From assembly GCF_002005205.3 (NCBI RefSeq), contig NZ_CP019703.3:138303-202302 (forward strand): a stretch of 64,000 bases of DNA, read 5' to 3'. Within the stretch, counting starts at the first letter, position 1. Every line of letters begins with the position of its first letter. Shown here piece after piece: positions 1 through 8,930 of the stretch. A program made the position numbers and the translations under genes. This DNA is from Rhizobium rhizogenes (lineage in GTDB: Bacteria > Pseudomonadota > Alphaproteobacteria > Rhizobiales > Rhizobiaceae). The notes below the pieces were generated by a model. That model was not told where the DNA came from. It saw only the letters and a program-made list of their open reading frames with translations, and searched no databases.

Positions 1-1377
1 TTGACGTCATTCGGTGTCATGCCCATCTCCGGCAACCAAGTTTGTCTGTCATACTATCTGGATAAGTTTAGAATTCCGTCCAGCCTTCGTTTTCCTTGTG
101 CCGGCAACGATCACACAGCACTCTACTTCCGGAAAAAACGTTACGAATGGCCGGCTGGACAAGCTCCACCAGGTGAATTCCAGCGGATATCTGCAGGGTG
201 GGAGAAACTACTATACCACGGGTGTGAACGGAACGGCAGGAGGCTGATCGCTCCGATGGATATCTTTTCCATGCTGAGAGGTCGGCGTTATGAAGAAGCC
301 TCGGAAGCAAGGCGGGCTTGGCTCAGGGAGTTTGATAATTTCACTTTCCATGCCGCTCTGGTCGAGATCTTCAGCTGCGGTGTCGAGAGTCCTGGTGGGG
401 CGGCATGGCAAACAACTGATTTTGCTGCTTTCGGGATGATGAGATTGGGCGGCGGCCGAGTTTCTTCCTGTTACACCCTACTGTTTTCGACAGTCCTGGA
501 CTGGATAATCAATGGGTACGAGGAGGACCAGTATATCTCTGTTGGAGGGGTTCATCTTTTGCAGGCTCTGATGCGCATTGAGATATTCAAGAGAAAAGTA
601 GGATTCCATTTTGACCCCCTGCGTGGACTAGCCAAGGAGGGCGGGAAAGTGAAGGTATGCATGAAAGATGGCCGTTCGCGCGTTTTTGACCAGGTCATCA
701 TTGGCGGGCGAGGTGGGCCCGATGCAACTAATATCACTCCGGTTAGCCATGTGACCTGTGTCGGCTATGATATCGAAGCCCCCGCTGGAAACTCGTCTGC
801 TACTGTTAACGCAGCACTTTTCATGATCACAAAGCAAAAATTCTGGCTTGATGACGATATCCCAGCTTTGATCTGGACGGATGGGCTCGTCCGTGAGCTC
901 TGTTGTATTGACATCGAATCGCCATCGGGAGAGGGGCTTGTTATTTTTCATTATGAAATGAACGACTATCTATCCCGCCCGTTCCAGTCCGATGAGAAGA
1001 AGAGAAGGTGCTTGGATTTAGTCAGAGAACTTGCTGCTGTCTTTCCTGAATTGGCTTGTCATTTGGTTCCAGTCAACGAAGATTACGAAGAATATGTCTT
1101 CGACGGCCACTTGAAGGATGGTTTCAGGGCCTCTTTATGGAGGGAAAATTCTCTTAAAAAATGTCAGTACAGCCAAGATCCGCATATGTATGATTCTCCG
1201 TTAATGGAGCATGGGGCAGTTTGCCAGATTGACAGTAAGGACTGCGTAAACGGAGCTTTGTTCGAAGAGCAGGTTAAGACGGGCATCATAACGGCCTGCA
1301 CCGTCATTCGCAGCACCGGCGGGACACTATCTTCACTCCATCCCCTGGATTGGAATAAAATATATTTTCCTGCTTAA
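1..1377 (+). CDS. orf8: ORF8, IaaM-like protein, C-terminal part (5' end outside window)
   Basis: The frame is open from the first base, so the start lies upstream. The 458 residues visible match the C-terminal part of tryptophan 2-monooxygenase (IaaM), for example the LYF..KRYEWPAGQAPP segment near residues 41-54 and the later DQVIIGG segment. Position, directly left of rolA and on the same strand, fits ORF8 of Ri T-DNAs. In known Ri plasmids ORF8 is a fusion of an N-terminal RolB-like domain to an IaaM-like domain. Only the IaaM-like part is in view, so the fusion is inferred from gene order. Whether it still makes indole-3-acetamide cannot be judged. The alternative is a true iaaM gene of a separate auxin locus, which the neighbours make less likely. 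The gene ends in TAA at 1375-1377, followed by AT-rich sequence. Confidence 0.8.
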   Translation: MTSFGVMPISGNQVCLSYYLDKFRIPSSLRFPCAGNDHTALYFRKKRYEWPAGQAPPGEFQRISAGWEKLLYHGCERNGRRLIAPMDIFSMLRGRRYEEASEARRAWLREFDNFTFHAALVEIFSCGVESPGGAAWQTTDFAAFGMMRLGGGRVSSCYTLLFSTVLDWIINGYEEDQYISVGGVHLLQALMRIEIFKRKVGFHFDPLRGLAKEGGKVKVCMKDGRSRVFDQVIIGGRGGPDATNITPVSHVTCVGYDIEAPAGNSSATVNAALFMITKQKFWLDDDIPALIWTDGLVRELCCIDIESPSGEGLVIFHYEMNDYLSRPFQSDEKKRRCLDLVRELAAVFPELACHLVPVNEDYEEYVFDGHLKDGFRASLWRENSLKKCQYSQDPHMYDSPLMEHGAVCQIDSKDCVNGALFEEQVKTGIITACTVIRSTGGTLSSLHPLDWNKIYFPA

Positions 1378-2046
1378 GTATATTAATGTATTAGTGCGTA
1401 TTAATCCCGTAAGCCTGTAAGCTGCAGTAGCGGCGCTCAACTTAGCTTTCCATGAATAATAATGTTTTTCCTTTATTTTTGATTGAATCCTGCTTAAAAA
1501 ATATTCTTTGAGTGGGCTTAAAATGACATTAATCAGATTCCAAAAATTTCCATCTGTGACCATTAGCGCCTTGATCGATGACATTAAAGTCTTCACATCT
1601 CCAGAGAAATGCCTTCGTGATTGCTTGTCTCCACGTGCTTTCGCATCTTGACAGCTAATAGCGGGCCCCTTGACACACTAGCCGGCCACGCAATTCGAGA
1701 TATTCCCACTAACCCCAATGAGGTCACTGCATTCGTCATTGGCAGCCGCCCCACTTGCATTCGCCACTGTGCCGTTTGGGGTCCACTAGCCGCTAATTAG
1801 GACTGCATATATTTTGGACGAGCTAAGGGGTCACTATCACCTTCGGTTTGAATTTCCTTTTCACAAGACTTTAATGTTGCCAATTGAGCAGGCTGAAAGA
1901 AAATCCGCAATCAACGGAGAAAGGTTAACAGCCAAACAAAAAAAGAATGCTTCATCATTGCATAGGGTCTACAACGACCATTACTTTCGGCGGTGGGCCT
2001 TCTACTATTTTTTTCTTAGTCTTCGGCCAGCCATTTGTTAACTTCC
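1378..2046. other. AT-rich T-DNA spacer, upstream region of rolA
   Basis: No convincing gene is visible. The 75-codon plus-strand frame at 1814-2041 has no recognisable content. The stretch should hold the 3' end signals of ORF8 and the upstream control region of rolA, as in other Ri T-DNAs. Confidence 0.5.
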
Positions 2047-2052
2047 TATATA
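2047..2052 (+). promoter_or_regulatory. TATA-like box of rolA
   Basis: TATATA lies about 130 bp before the rolA ATG and about 60 bp before a good 5' splice site. A plant transcript would begin near 2080, leaving a short first exon. The assignment rests on position and sequence only. Confidence 0.45.
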
Positions 2053-2107
2053 GATCGCTTCACCAGAAGAATGAATTATTTAGATCATGCTGTAATGCTT
2101 CAATGCT

Positions 2108-2176
2108 GTAAGTTCTAAATGTTTGTTTCGTTTTGCAAGAAATCTATTTTGCTAACAGCACTTCTTTTATTCTCAG
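2108..2176 (+). other. Candidate intron in the rolA 5' leader
   Basis: A strong donor, GTAAGT at 2108-2113, and a pyrimidine-rich acceptor, TTTTATTCTCAG ending at 2176, bound 69 bases directly before the ATG at 2178. A spliced leader intron is known for rolA of agropine Ri plasmids. The limits given here are read from consensus only. Confidence 0.5.
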
Positions 2177-2177
2177 G

Positions 2178-2459
2178 ATGGAACTAGCCGGAATAAACGT
2201 TGTCGGAATGGCCCAGACCTTTGGAGAGGCCTCGCTCGTTGTCTCCGACCTATTTCGGCGGGCTAAGGTCAAGAAGAAGAAGGCCAAACGTGTGTCGCCG
2301 GGCGATTTCCTCCCTGACCAAATTGCAGAGCTTGATGATCTGAGCGTCACTCCTCTGGCTATAACTTCTCCTGGGCCTCCCGTGATGGTCAATGATCACG
2401 GAATTGCCACGAGGGGACGCTTTGTCGCTGGACCGGAATATTCAGACCTACGGGGTTAA
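2178..2459 (+). CDS. rolA: RolA, small basic T-DNA protein affecting plant morphology
   Basis: A 93-residue protein starting MELAGIN at 2178. The frame stays open a further 15 codons upstream (to 2133), but those codons lie inside the probable leader intron. The N-terminus ([15 protein letters not shown]) and the lysine-rich [13 protein letters not shown] segment near residues 29-41 match RolA of other Ri plasmids. RolA is expressed in the plant and causes wrinkled leaves and short internodes; its biochemical role is not settled. The C-terminal third is diverged, and the stop codon falls in the first copy of a 20-bp direct repeat (2446-2465 and 2477-2496). It sits between ORF8 and the convergent rolB, the standard Ri order. 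Confidence 0.88.
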   Translation: MELAGINVVGMAQTFGEASLVVSDLFRRAKVKKKKAKRVSPGDFLPDQIAELDDLSVTPLAITSPGPPVMVNDHGIATRGRFVAGPEYSDLRG

Positions 2460-2496
2460 TACGCAGTTCTAAACAAACCTACGGGATTAATACGCA
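2446..2496. repeat. Short direct repeat across the rolA stop codon
   Basis: Two 20-bp copies at 2446-2465 and 2477-2496 differ at one base (ACCTACGGGG versus ACCTACGGGA, both followed by TTAATACGCA). The period is 31 bp. The rolA TAA stop is inside the first copy. Confidence 0.85.
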
Positions 2497-2908
2497 CGTG
2501 GCTCTATAATTTCGATTCATCTCGCCGCCGGAGATGATGTCGGCTATTTTCTCGTTGGTACAATAAGTTGCGAGCCACCGTGCGATTGTTTTTAATTTTC
2601 TATATAGTACTTTAACGTCTCTCTATGGCGATTTGTAATGTTTGGAATATTATTGTCTGTTAAGGCGCCTTTGTAACAATATCAATGTAAAAGCATTATC
2701 AGTATTGTGTGAGATCTCTATAAATATCGAAATGATTTGCCTATTTTCTGAAAATTGGCGGCAGAAATAATGCTGTAATAATTTATTTCAACACAAGTAA
2801 AATACATCGTGGCGTACGCTACACAACTCCTAACAGGAGCATAGGGGCTACGCCGGAAAACATAGAAATCCTACCAAACTTATAGTTAAAGGTGGCCTGC
2901 AGGGGACC
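2460..2908. other. Spacer between the 3' ends of rolA and rolB
   Basis: Apart from the second repeat copy at 2477-2496, this is AT-rich sequence with no gene seen. rolA and rolB converge here, so both plant polyadenylation regions must lie in it. No single signal stands out. Confidence 0.5.
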
Positions 2909-3697
2909 TCAAGTCGCCGAGGTTTCTTTCTTCAGATTTACTATAGCAGGCTTCATATCACCCTCTTCACGTTTCTGGTTGGGTCCCGAGAGCCGCAGGG
3001 TGAGGTCTGGCTCCGGTGACGGTACCGCCGGTCGTGGCATCACGCCAGCATTTTTGGTGAACTGTGTGATGCCGCAAGCAATGACGTCATAGGAGCGGTT
3101 TCCAGTGCCTTGCCGCACGAAGAAGGTGCAGGCTACCTCCCTGCCGTACACATTTGTCACTTTTAACTCCAGCAGGTGAATGAACAAGGTACTTGCAAAA
3201 ATGGCGATAAAACCTTCCAGATCAGGTTCTTCCACGCGGCGGTGCGGCCAAGCAATGTTGTGAGCACGGACCATCTCCTGGAGGGCGAGGTCGCTACGAT
3301 AGGGTTGCATCGTGGTCGCCAGCACGGCCTCTAATCCAAACGTGATGGATTTTTCCTCCAGTACTTTCTGCATCTTCTCGCGAGATAGATAGACAAATAC
3401 ATGTCGGTCGTTTTCTCTGGCCAAATCCGGTTGATCGACAAGCATGGGGGGATGATAACATACTTTGTTTTTTAGAAGATGGGCCAGTTGTTTAAGTATG
3501 ACCACCGGCGGACGGTTTTCCTCCAAATCAAGCACGCCTTGGGCCCACCTTTTCTGGAAATCCATGAGAGTTTTGCTATAGACTTGGCTATAGATTAAAA
3601 ATGCAAATTGGATCTCATTGAACAAGTTAAGCTGGTTCCAGGCTTTTGTGAGATCTCGTGGTTGAAAGCGTTGAAGGAATAGTAATCGAGGAGGCAT
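2909..3697 (-). CDS. rolB: RolB, principal root-inducing oncoprotein
   Basis: A 262-residue protein starting MPPRLLFLQRFQPRDL at 3697. The longer frame to 3748 adds 17 residues with no counterpart in RolB, so the inner ATG is preferred. It is recognisable as RolB over its whole length, for example KNKVCYHPPM (residues 76-85), VFVYLSREKMQKVL (100-113), LFIHLLELKVTNVYGREVAC (171-190) and the EPDLTLRL motif near 229-236. RolB changes auxin sensitivity and is the main driver of hairy-root formation. The CX5R tyrosine-phosphatase-like motif discussed for agropine-type RolB is not intact: Cys190 is followed by TFFVR and then Gln196. It is transcribed away from rolC from a shared upstream region. 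Confidence 0.95.
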   Translation of the reverse strand: MPPRLLFLQRFQPRDLTKAWNQLNLFNEIQFAFLIYSQVYSKTLMDFQKRWAQGVLDLEENRPPVVILKQLAHLLKNKVCYHPPMLVDQPDLARENDRHVFVYLSREKMQKVLEEKSITFGLEAVLATTMQPYRSDLALQEMVRAHNIAWPHRRVEEPDLEGFIAIFASTLFIHLLELKVTNVYGREVACTFFVRQGTGNRSYDVIACGITQFTKNAGVMPRPAVPSPEPDLTLRLSGPNQKREEGDMKPAIVNLKKETSAT

Positions 3698-4009
3698 TGT
3701 GATGTGAGGTTGGGGATAACTGTGGAATAACGGCAAGTTCAGTGCCATTTAAAGTACGCCGCCGGCAAGTGGCATCAATCAGCCACAGTTTCCGGTCGGG
3801 AAAGCCAGAGGCAATCTGGCAATAATCACCATCGCATCAAAATCGATGCTCGGACATGGCGGCCTTAAAACCTGGATCAAGCGAAAAATAATGCCTGCTT
3901 GATTGGTCACGAGGTCATAGTAGTGGGCTAGCATTTTTGTCTTTTTTGTTTGGCTTTAGTGAAAGTGTATCTAAAAGATACCTGAAATGGGGAGGGGTGG
4001 GGTAGAGCT

Positions 4010-4015
4010 TAAAGT
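4010..4015 (-). promoter_or_regulatory. ACTTTA element upstream of rolB (Dof-type)
   Basis: TAAAGT on the plus strand reads ACTTTA towards rolB, about 315 bp before its ATG. In agropine Ri rolB an ACTTTA element at a similar distance binds the tobacco Dof factor NtBBF1 and is needed for auxin response. A six-base match is weak evidence alone; another copy is at 3750-3755. Confidence 0.35.
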
Positions 4016-4811
4016 TTGCCGAATATTGGGTTTCGTGAAAGCTGCACGGGCAACTTGTTGATGGTTGCACTCTCGATGCTATTTATAATTAAGATGTAAT
4101 TATTGCCGCTACGTGTAGTTATTGCCGATAATATCATAAATTCTATTGATGTATGTGGTATATTTTGAAATTGCATATGTCTGCTCATACAAATAATTTA
4201 TTTCAATTACGCAATTACTCTTATGCCAATAAAATGTGGATTATATAGCAAGTGTAATCTTAAATACAATTTGGACCTATACGACTTAATATTGCCACGC
4301 CAGGCAACCAGTCCATTCGGATCTTGCTATAAGTGCCATACTGATACAAGTTTTAGATTTGAAGCCCATCAATCGTTTTAGAGCCCAAAAATCAAAATGG
4401 GCCGAAATAGCATTTATCTAAAAGAAGGAATCGTGGCTAGTTAAGTGCTTTGAATGAGATCCCATGGAAAAGCGACACCTGTGTGGTGCAGACAGGCCTA
4501 ACGTGGTGCACAGGTTGAAAAAGTAGTGCCTTTTCGCAGCATAAATAAAGGTAGGCGCGTGCGACCATAATTAAAGGAAAAAGAAAGATGCTATTGACGA
4601 TGTGACACCATTATTGGACAGCAGAACCTATTCCCACTCGTGCTTTTGCAAAGATGCAAAACCCTTAAAGGCCATTTTAAGTACAGACACGTGCCGGTCT
4701 ATAATTATTTTACAAATGTGAGACGTGGAACATCGATAGTCGTATAATTTATGAATATTGGGTTTTGCAGCTATACCTAACTGATATTCAACTCATATAA
4801 GCAAAAGCATC

Positions 4812-4817
4812 TATAAA
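4812..4817 (+). promoter_or_regulatory. TATA box of rolC
   Basis: TATAAA lies 57 bp before the rolC ATG at 4874, a normal distance for a plant promoter with a short leader. Confidence 0.65.
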
Positions 4818-4873
4818 GGGAATGGTGCTTCCAGTTCTGGGTGCACGCCACTATTGTTTCCTACTTTGCTAAC

Positions 4874-5416
4874 ATGGCGGAATTTGACCTATGTGCTCTC
4901 TTTTCCAGTCTTAAGGTAGGCGACGTATCGTCCAGCGATGAGCTAAAGAAACACATCCAGAGCGCCTCAAAGGAGCGGACCCCCCTGACGGAGCCGGGTG
5001 AGGGCCAGTCGATGGATGTTGACGAAGAGGGCGGTCGCCAAGACCCTGGGATACTGTACCTCTACGTCGATTGCCCGACGATGATGCGATGCTTTTATGG
5101 AGGGTCTTTGCCCTACAATTCCACGCACGGCGCGCTCATCACCAATCTTCCACCATACCAGAAAGATGTAAGTCTCGGTGAGGTGTGCAGGGGGCTTAGG
5201 CAGGCATCAGGATTCTTTGGATACGAGGATGTTATCCGGAGCGCCTACTTCGCCGCACTTTCTGTCCCCGGGTACTTCGTCAAGCTGGATGGGCAGATGG
5301 AACTAACTTCAACAAAGGGAAAGTCTCTGACCTTCGACCTTTATGCCAGCAACCAGCTCAGGCTCGAACCTGGTGCGTTGGTGAGGCATGGCGAATGCAA
5401 ATTTGGAATGGAGTGA
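4874..5416 (+). CDS. rolC: RolC, T-DNA growth-modifying protein
   Basis: A 180-residue protein, the usual RolC length, starting MAEFDLC at 4874. The frame is open from a GTG at 4841, but the ATG is the sensible plant start. Diagnostic segments are [12 protein letters not shown] (about residues 60-71), [29 protein letters not shown] and [10 protein letters not shown] at the C-terminus. RolC causes dwarf, bushy, male-sterile plants and acts in the phloem; its reaction is disputed. LPPYQ is also seen in modified form in ORF13 (VPPYQ) and ORF14 (LPPYL), in line with a common RolB/plast family. An AATAAA at 5487-5492 may be its polyadenylation signal. Confidence 0.95.
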   Translation: MAEFDLCALFSSLKVGDVSSSDELKKHIQSASKERTPLTEPGEGQSMDVDEEGGRQDPGILYLYVDCPTMMRCFYGGSLPYNSTHGALITNLPPYQKDVSLGEVCRGLRQASGFFGYEDVIRSAYFAALSVPGYFVKLDGQMELTSTKGKSLTFDLYASNQLRLEPGALVRHGECKFGME

Positions 5417-6111
5417 TGGCAGTAGCTGTTCTGACGGTGCCCAGAGGCTGGAGGTGGTACCTGTTTCACGCTAGAAATATAAATGTAATAAACTCATGGA
5501 TCTGGTTGATGTAACCTGCGCCATGGATGCACTTGTTCTTTTTTGGTTCCGATGGATGGGTTGTTTGCTTGAAATGAAACCTGCCTGTTCGAAATTTGGT
5601 TATCACTTTTTCCATTTATGTTTTTAATTATTTGTGTATTAAAGAAAATAGTTCACATAGCCGCAATATATGACCGAAGCTGGCCCGCAATGCCGCAATA
5701 GATGATTAATTTGTCAAACTTAGCTATCAATATCTCGATAGAAGTGCCCACATGTTTAAACTAGGCAAACTCGTTCTCCTTGAAAACTGATAATAAAGAC
5801 AAGAAAATTAGCCCACTCTAAAAAGTCACATAGCAAATTCAACATAAAGAAACCAGAAGTCAGAGGAAAGACTTTTAATCCTTGATTATTTGAACGAAAT
5901 AGCCGCAATACGCCAAAGTGTCGCCTTCATGATTGTTCAATAATTTCTGTAGCAAATGGAAAACGTTTTACAAACAATGTGGCCTTGGAGTAATAATCGG
6001 AAGAAAAGTTCATAAGTCAGATAATTTGCGTTGCTGACACTAGTGACCAAGCACCTTTAAATACCTCTGCTTCCCATGCATTTTTCCAAGTTAACCTAAA
6101 GTGGCAGTTGA
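5417..6111. other. T-DNA spacer between rolC and ORF13
   Basis: No gene is seen. A plant-type AATAAA is at 5487-5492, about 70 bp after the rolC stop. The AT-rich remainder should hold the ORF13 promoter; TTTAAATAC near 6056-6064 is a possible TATA element about 50 bp before the ORF13 start. Confidence 0.55.
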
Positions 6112-6708
6112 ATGGCTCGTTATTTCGGTGGTAGCTCTCAACGGCTTCATGTCGATGATTTTCGTTTGATCAAGGAGCCCACTCGACTGAAGGCTCAGCT
6201 TGTTAATGTGGTGGAAACCTACAAGGCTGCACAAACAGAGACGTTAAAGTACTATATACCATCTGCAACTGAGCGTGTGGCTCATATGGAGGCAGTCCAT
6301 GTCAACAATGCAGAAATGGGGCTGCATCCGGCCGGGTTCAAGTATCCTCTGTCCTTCGTCTTTACCTCCCTGGCCGTGGCTAAAGCCTGCAAGGAGAACA
6401 AGCATCTCGTGTGCGAGGAGCATTTGGAGGGAGATCTGATATCGTGCGTCGTTCCTCCCTATCAGACAAATGTCTCACTCGCTGCTTTAAGGGAGATCCA
6501 CAATTCCATTTCGGGAGGAGGGTACCGGAATCCAACAGACATGGATTATTTTGTGGCGATCTTGCCAGATGAAAATTTCGACTATCAGAGCTGTGAAATT
6601 GTCACCAAAAATGGCGGCGAAGGCCTTTGCAAGATTTATAGCAGACAACTGGAGGGGCCCTTAGCTTATGAGGCCATACTGGCAATTGGCAAGGTCCTGT
6701 TGGAATAG
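6112..6708 (+). CDS. orf13: ORF13, T-DNA protein with retinoblastoma-binding motif
   Basis: A 198-residue protein starting MARYFGGSSQRLHVDDF, matching ORF13 of other Ri T-DNAs in sequence, length and place. Residues 99-103 read LVCEE, an LxCxE motif; ORF13 proteins are known to bind plant retinoblastoma-related protein through such a motif and to stimulate cell division. VPPYQTNVSL near residues 114-123 marks it as a RolB/RolC-like family member. ORF13 is transcribed in plants, is wound-responsive in related strains, and helps rol genes induce roots. No bacterial ribosome-binding site is expected or seen. Confidence 0.93.
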   Translation: MARYFGGSSQRLHVDDFRLIKEPTRLKAQLVNVVETYKAAQTETLKYYIPSATERVAHMEAVHVNNAEMGLHPAGFKYPLSFVFTSLAVAKACKENKHLVCEEHLEGDLISCVVPPYQTNVSLAALREIHNSISGGGYRNPTDMDYFVAILPDENFDYQSCEIVTKNGGEGLCKIYSRQLEGPLAYEAILAIGKVLLE

Positions 6709-8054
6709 GCAGTGCACCGCTGATCCAACGGGAGTTTCGATTATATTTCGTATTATCTTACATGACTTAAGATCATGCATGTTTCGCTTGTTCTCCCGTG
6801 TGTCGGTTACGTTATTGTGTTAAAATAACGGGATGATGATATCAAGTGCTATTGTAAAATATGTTATATTTTGAATATCTATAATATAAGCGCTGTGTGC
6901 GCTCGATGGGTAGTTAAATGATCATGATATATATTTTTGGGTAATCAATCGCATTGCAGTGCCGTGTGCTTATTGAAGTAATATAGTGTTAAAATTATTT
7001 ATTTAATATCTGATAACATATCAAAGGGTACAACGTGATAACAAAGACGGTGGATACAGCGTTTATTGGGATATCCGCTGGCCAGTTATACGTAAATAAT
7101 ACAGACAGAGTTTGAGAGAGCACGCAGATTGTAGCCAAGTTGAGTGACTTGCCGGTAGCACCGAAGCTAAGCTCAGGTGTTCCAAATTGACTGGCGTCGA
7201 GGTGACGAGCACGACGACCTTGCCGGACAATGCGGTCGCAGGGGGCTCAAGGCGGGTGGCTTGTAACGGACCTTGTGCTTCTTGTTGTAGCTTTCGTTGA
7301 GCATAACCATTGGGAAGGTTGCTGAACAACGGTAGCGCACCTTTTTCAAGCGAGGGTGGCAGAAGAACATATTTGCCCGTCGGCAGACGGCGGTGAGCAT
7401 GACAGCTGCTAAGGGAGTTACTGGAATCGCGTGAGCGGTGAGCATGCCGTCCTGACTATCGGCGCCCAATCAACAGGACATCCTCAACATGTTTTCCAAT
7501 TCCTTGAAACCTATCTTTATAGCATTGATCTCCAACCGATCTCGATTGAGGCCAAATTTAATATTCAAAAGAGAGTTTAGTGGAAATGGAATATAATCCC
7601 GTGGCGGAAGAAGAGCCTTCAAAAATGGCAGTCCACTAGGACAGTCAATAATATCCAAAAAGCATTGAAATTGGGTTGGGCACGAGAGGCTGACGCGGAT
7701 GCCACTCGATTGCTAATGGAGTGGTTCCTTTTCTAGCATATCGAATCCATCGCTTCACTATATCCTTACCTGATTGGCTGAGCTGCGAGACCACCAATAA
7801 CTTCCACTAATATCGAAAGTGTGGCTGCTTTGATTATGATGCTTTGTGAGAGGTTCTCTCCCCAATAAAGTCAAGTTGACAGATTCGGATACGCCCGGTT
7901 GAGATTTTATTTCATTTTTTATCTATTTCGCATCTCGAAAAGTTCACAGAAATCAACAAGGAGGAGGCCAGGTGTTTAAATAGGTTCCAGCTGCTCTAAA
8001 GTGATCAGAAGAGAATTTACAGCTGGAGGCACAAAGCACTAATCCTGCTAAAGC
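6709..8054. other. Long T-DNA spacer between ORF13 and ORF14
   Basis: AT-rich spacer of about 1.35 kb. The only coding candidate is a minus-strand frame at 7173-7469, listed separately. TTTAAATAG at 7975-7983 is a possible TATA element for ORF14, about 75 bp before its start. Confidence 0.5.
7173..7469 (-). CDS. orf13a: Possible ORF13a, small protein with SPxx motifs
   Basis: A 98-residue frame on the strand opposite ORF13 and ORF14. It has two SPxx motifs near the C-terminus (SPLR and SPRR) in a basic, proline-rich stretch. Other Ri T-DNAs have a small gene called ORF13a between ORF13 and ORF14, described as carrying SPxx motifs typical of DNA-binding regulators. I assign this frame on position and motif only; I do not recall the reference sequence well enough to align it. 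An overlapping frame at 7063-7329 is the main alternative. Confidence 0.35.
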   Translation of the reverse strand: MGADSQDGMLTAHAIPVTPLAAVMLTAVCRRANMFFCHPRLKKVRYRCSATFPMVMLNESYNKKHKVRYKPPALSPLRPHCPARSSCSSPRRQSIWNT

Positions 8055-8621
8055 ATGAGCATGGCAGATGAGTTGGAGCGTCAATTGGAAGGCATTTCTC
8101 TCGTTACAGTCCTGGGTCCGGATGTGAGGGCCGAGCTTGAGGCGGCGCTACGGGACTACCGCGATGATCTCGACTTCTGGAAAAGCAACGGTTACGCGGT
8201 GGCGGATCTCGATCAATCTGTGACGGTCGACAAGCTTCTTTTTATGTATATGGATGAACCAATAGCAGACTTGTGTGTAAAGAATCGCATCCTCGTTTGC
8301 AACAGCAATTCAGTCGCGAAAATTACTTCGCTTCCACCATACCTGCCTGGGGTTACAAGGGCCGAGGCGTTTGAGAAACTTAACTCCATTGTTTGTGGAG
8401 GTCCTGCATCTGGATCTCTTCAATCTGCTTGTTGCGACTATTTCGTGGCGTTCCTCCCCAGCAATTGTTTTGAGAAGACCGGTGAGATATCGGTGCGCAC
8501 AGTGGACGGCGAGTGTGGCCCCTTCGATGTCTTTACCCGGCAGCGTCAGCCAGAGGATCAGAGCGATATGTTTTTTAAGTATGAAGAGATTGTATGTGCT
8601 GGAAAGAGTCTATTTTTTTGA
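8055..8621 (+). CDS. orf14: ORF14, RolB/plast-family T-DNA protein
   Basis: A 188-residue protein. Two ATG codons are close together (8055 and 8061), giving MSMADELERQ or MADELERQ; the first is used here. It shows the family layout: an acidic N-terminal half, then LPPYLPGVTRAEAFEKLNSI near residues 97-116 (compare LPPYQ of RolC) and CCDYFVAFLPSNCF near 129-142 (compare MDYFVAILPDENF of ORF13). ORF14 adds to root induction together with ORF13 and the rol genes; its molecular function is unknown. It converges with the opine synthase gene across a short AT-rich spacer. Confidence 0.9.
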   Translation: MSMADELERQLEGISLVTVLGPDVRAELEAALRDYRDDLDFWKSNGYAVADLDQSVTVDKLLFMYMDEPIADLCVKNRILVCNSNSVAKITSLPPYLPGVTRAEAFEKLNSIVCGGPASGSLQSACCDYFVAFLPSNCFEKTGEISVRTVDGECGPFDVFTRQRQPEDQSDMFFKYEEIVCAGKSLFF

Positions 8622-8930
8622 AACTAGTGTGTTTTATCTGTGTAACATGTTATGGAGTCTGATCGTATGATGTAATAGCTAAATTTGGTATTAATAATGA
8701 TTGATCGTTATATAAGAATTGTTATTAACATAATTAAGTTTAGAGTAAAGCAAGAGGGAAATAAATTAAAACACTTTATTCAGTTACAAACAATTATGAA
8801 AATACAAACATAATACAAACATAATACAAACGTCGCAGGAGAAAGATGACACCGTAGGATATTTATGAGCCAAGGATAGACTTGCCAGAAGGCGAGATCG
8901 TCCTCATAGCTTAGTCGCCTTGGGCGGGCC
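8622..8930. other. Spacer between ORF14 and the T-DNA opine synthase
   Basis: No gene. Candidate plant polyadenylation signals lie on both strands: AATAAA at 8759-8764 for ORF14 and its complement TTTATT at 8775-8780 for the synthase. A short tandem repeat is at 8801-8833. Confidence 0.55.
8801..8833. repeat. Three tandem copies of an 11-bp unit
   Basis: AATACAAACAT occurs at 8801-8811 and 8812-8822, then AATACAAACGT at 8823-8833. The repeats lie in the 3' untranslated region of the opine synthase transcript. Confidence 0.85.

Larger units (their letters stand above)
3698..4873. promoter_or_regulatory. Divergent rolB/rolC control region
   Basis: About 1.2 kb of AT-rich DNA separates the divergent rolB and rolC starts, with no gene inside. 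This spacing is typical of Ri T-DNAs, where the region drives meristem- and phloem-type plant expression. A TATA box for rolC is at 4812-4817 and an ACTTTA Dof-type element for rolB at 4010-4015. Confidence 0.8.

Noticed and set aside
1..1377. A functional iaaM auxin gene
   Set aside because: Gene order next to rolA points to ORF8, an IaaM-like protein of uncertain activity; the N-terminal part is outside the window.
1814..2041. 75-codon plus-strand frame before rolA
   Set aside because: Low-complexity AT-rich T-DNA spacer, no known Ri gene at this place.
5417..8930. rolD (ornithine cyclodeaminase)
   Set aside because: No frame with the cyclodeaminase sequence is present; the gene after ORF14 is the imidazole-opine synthase.
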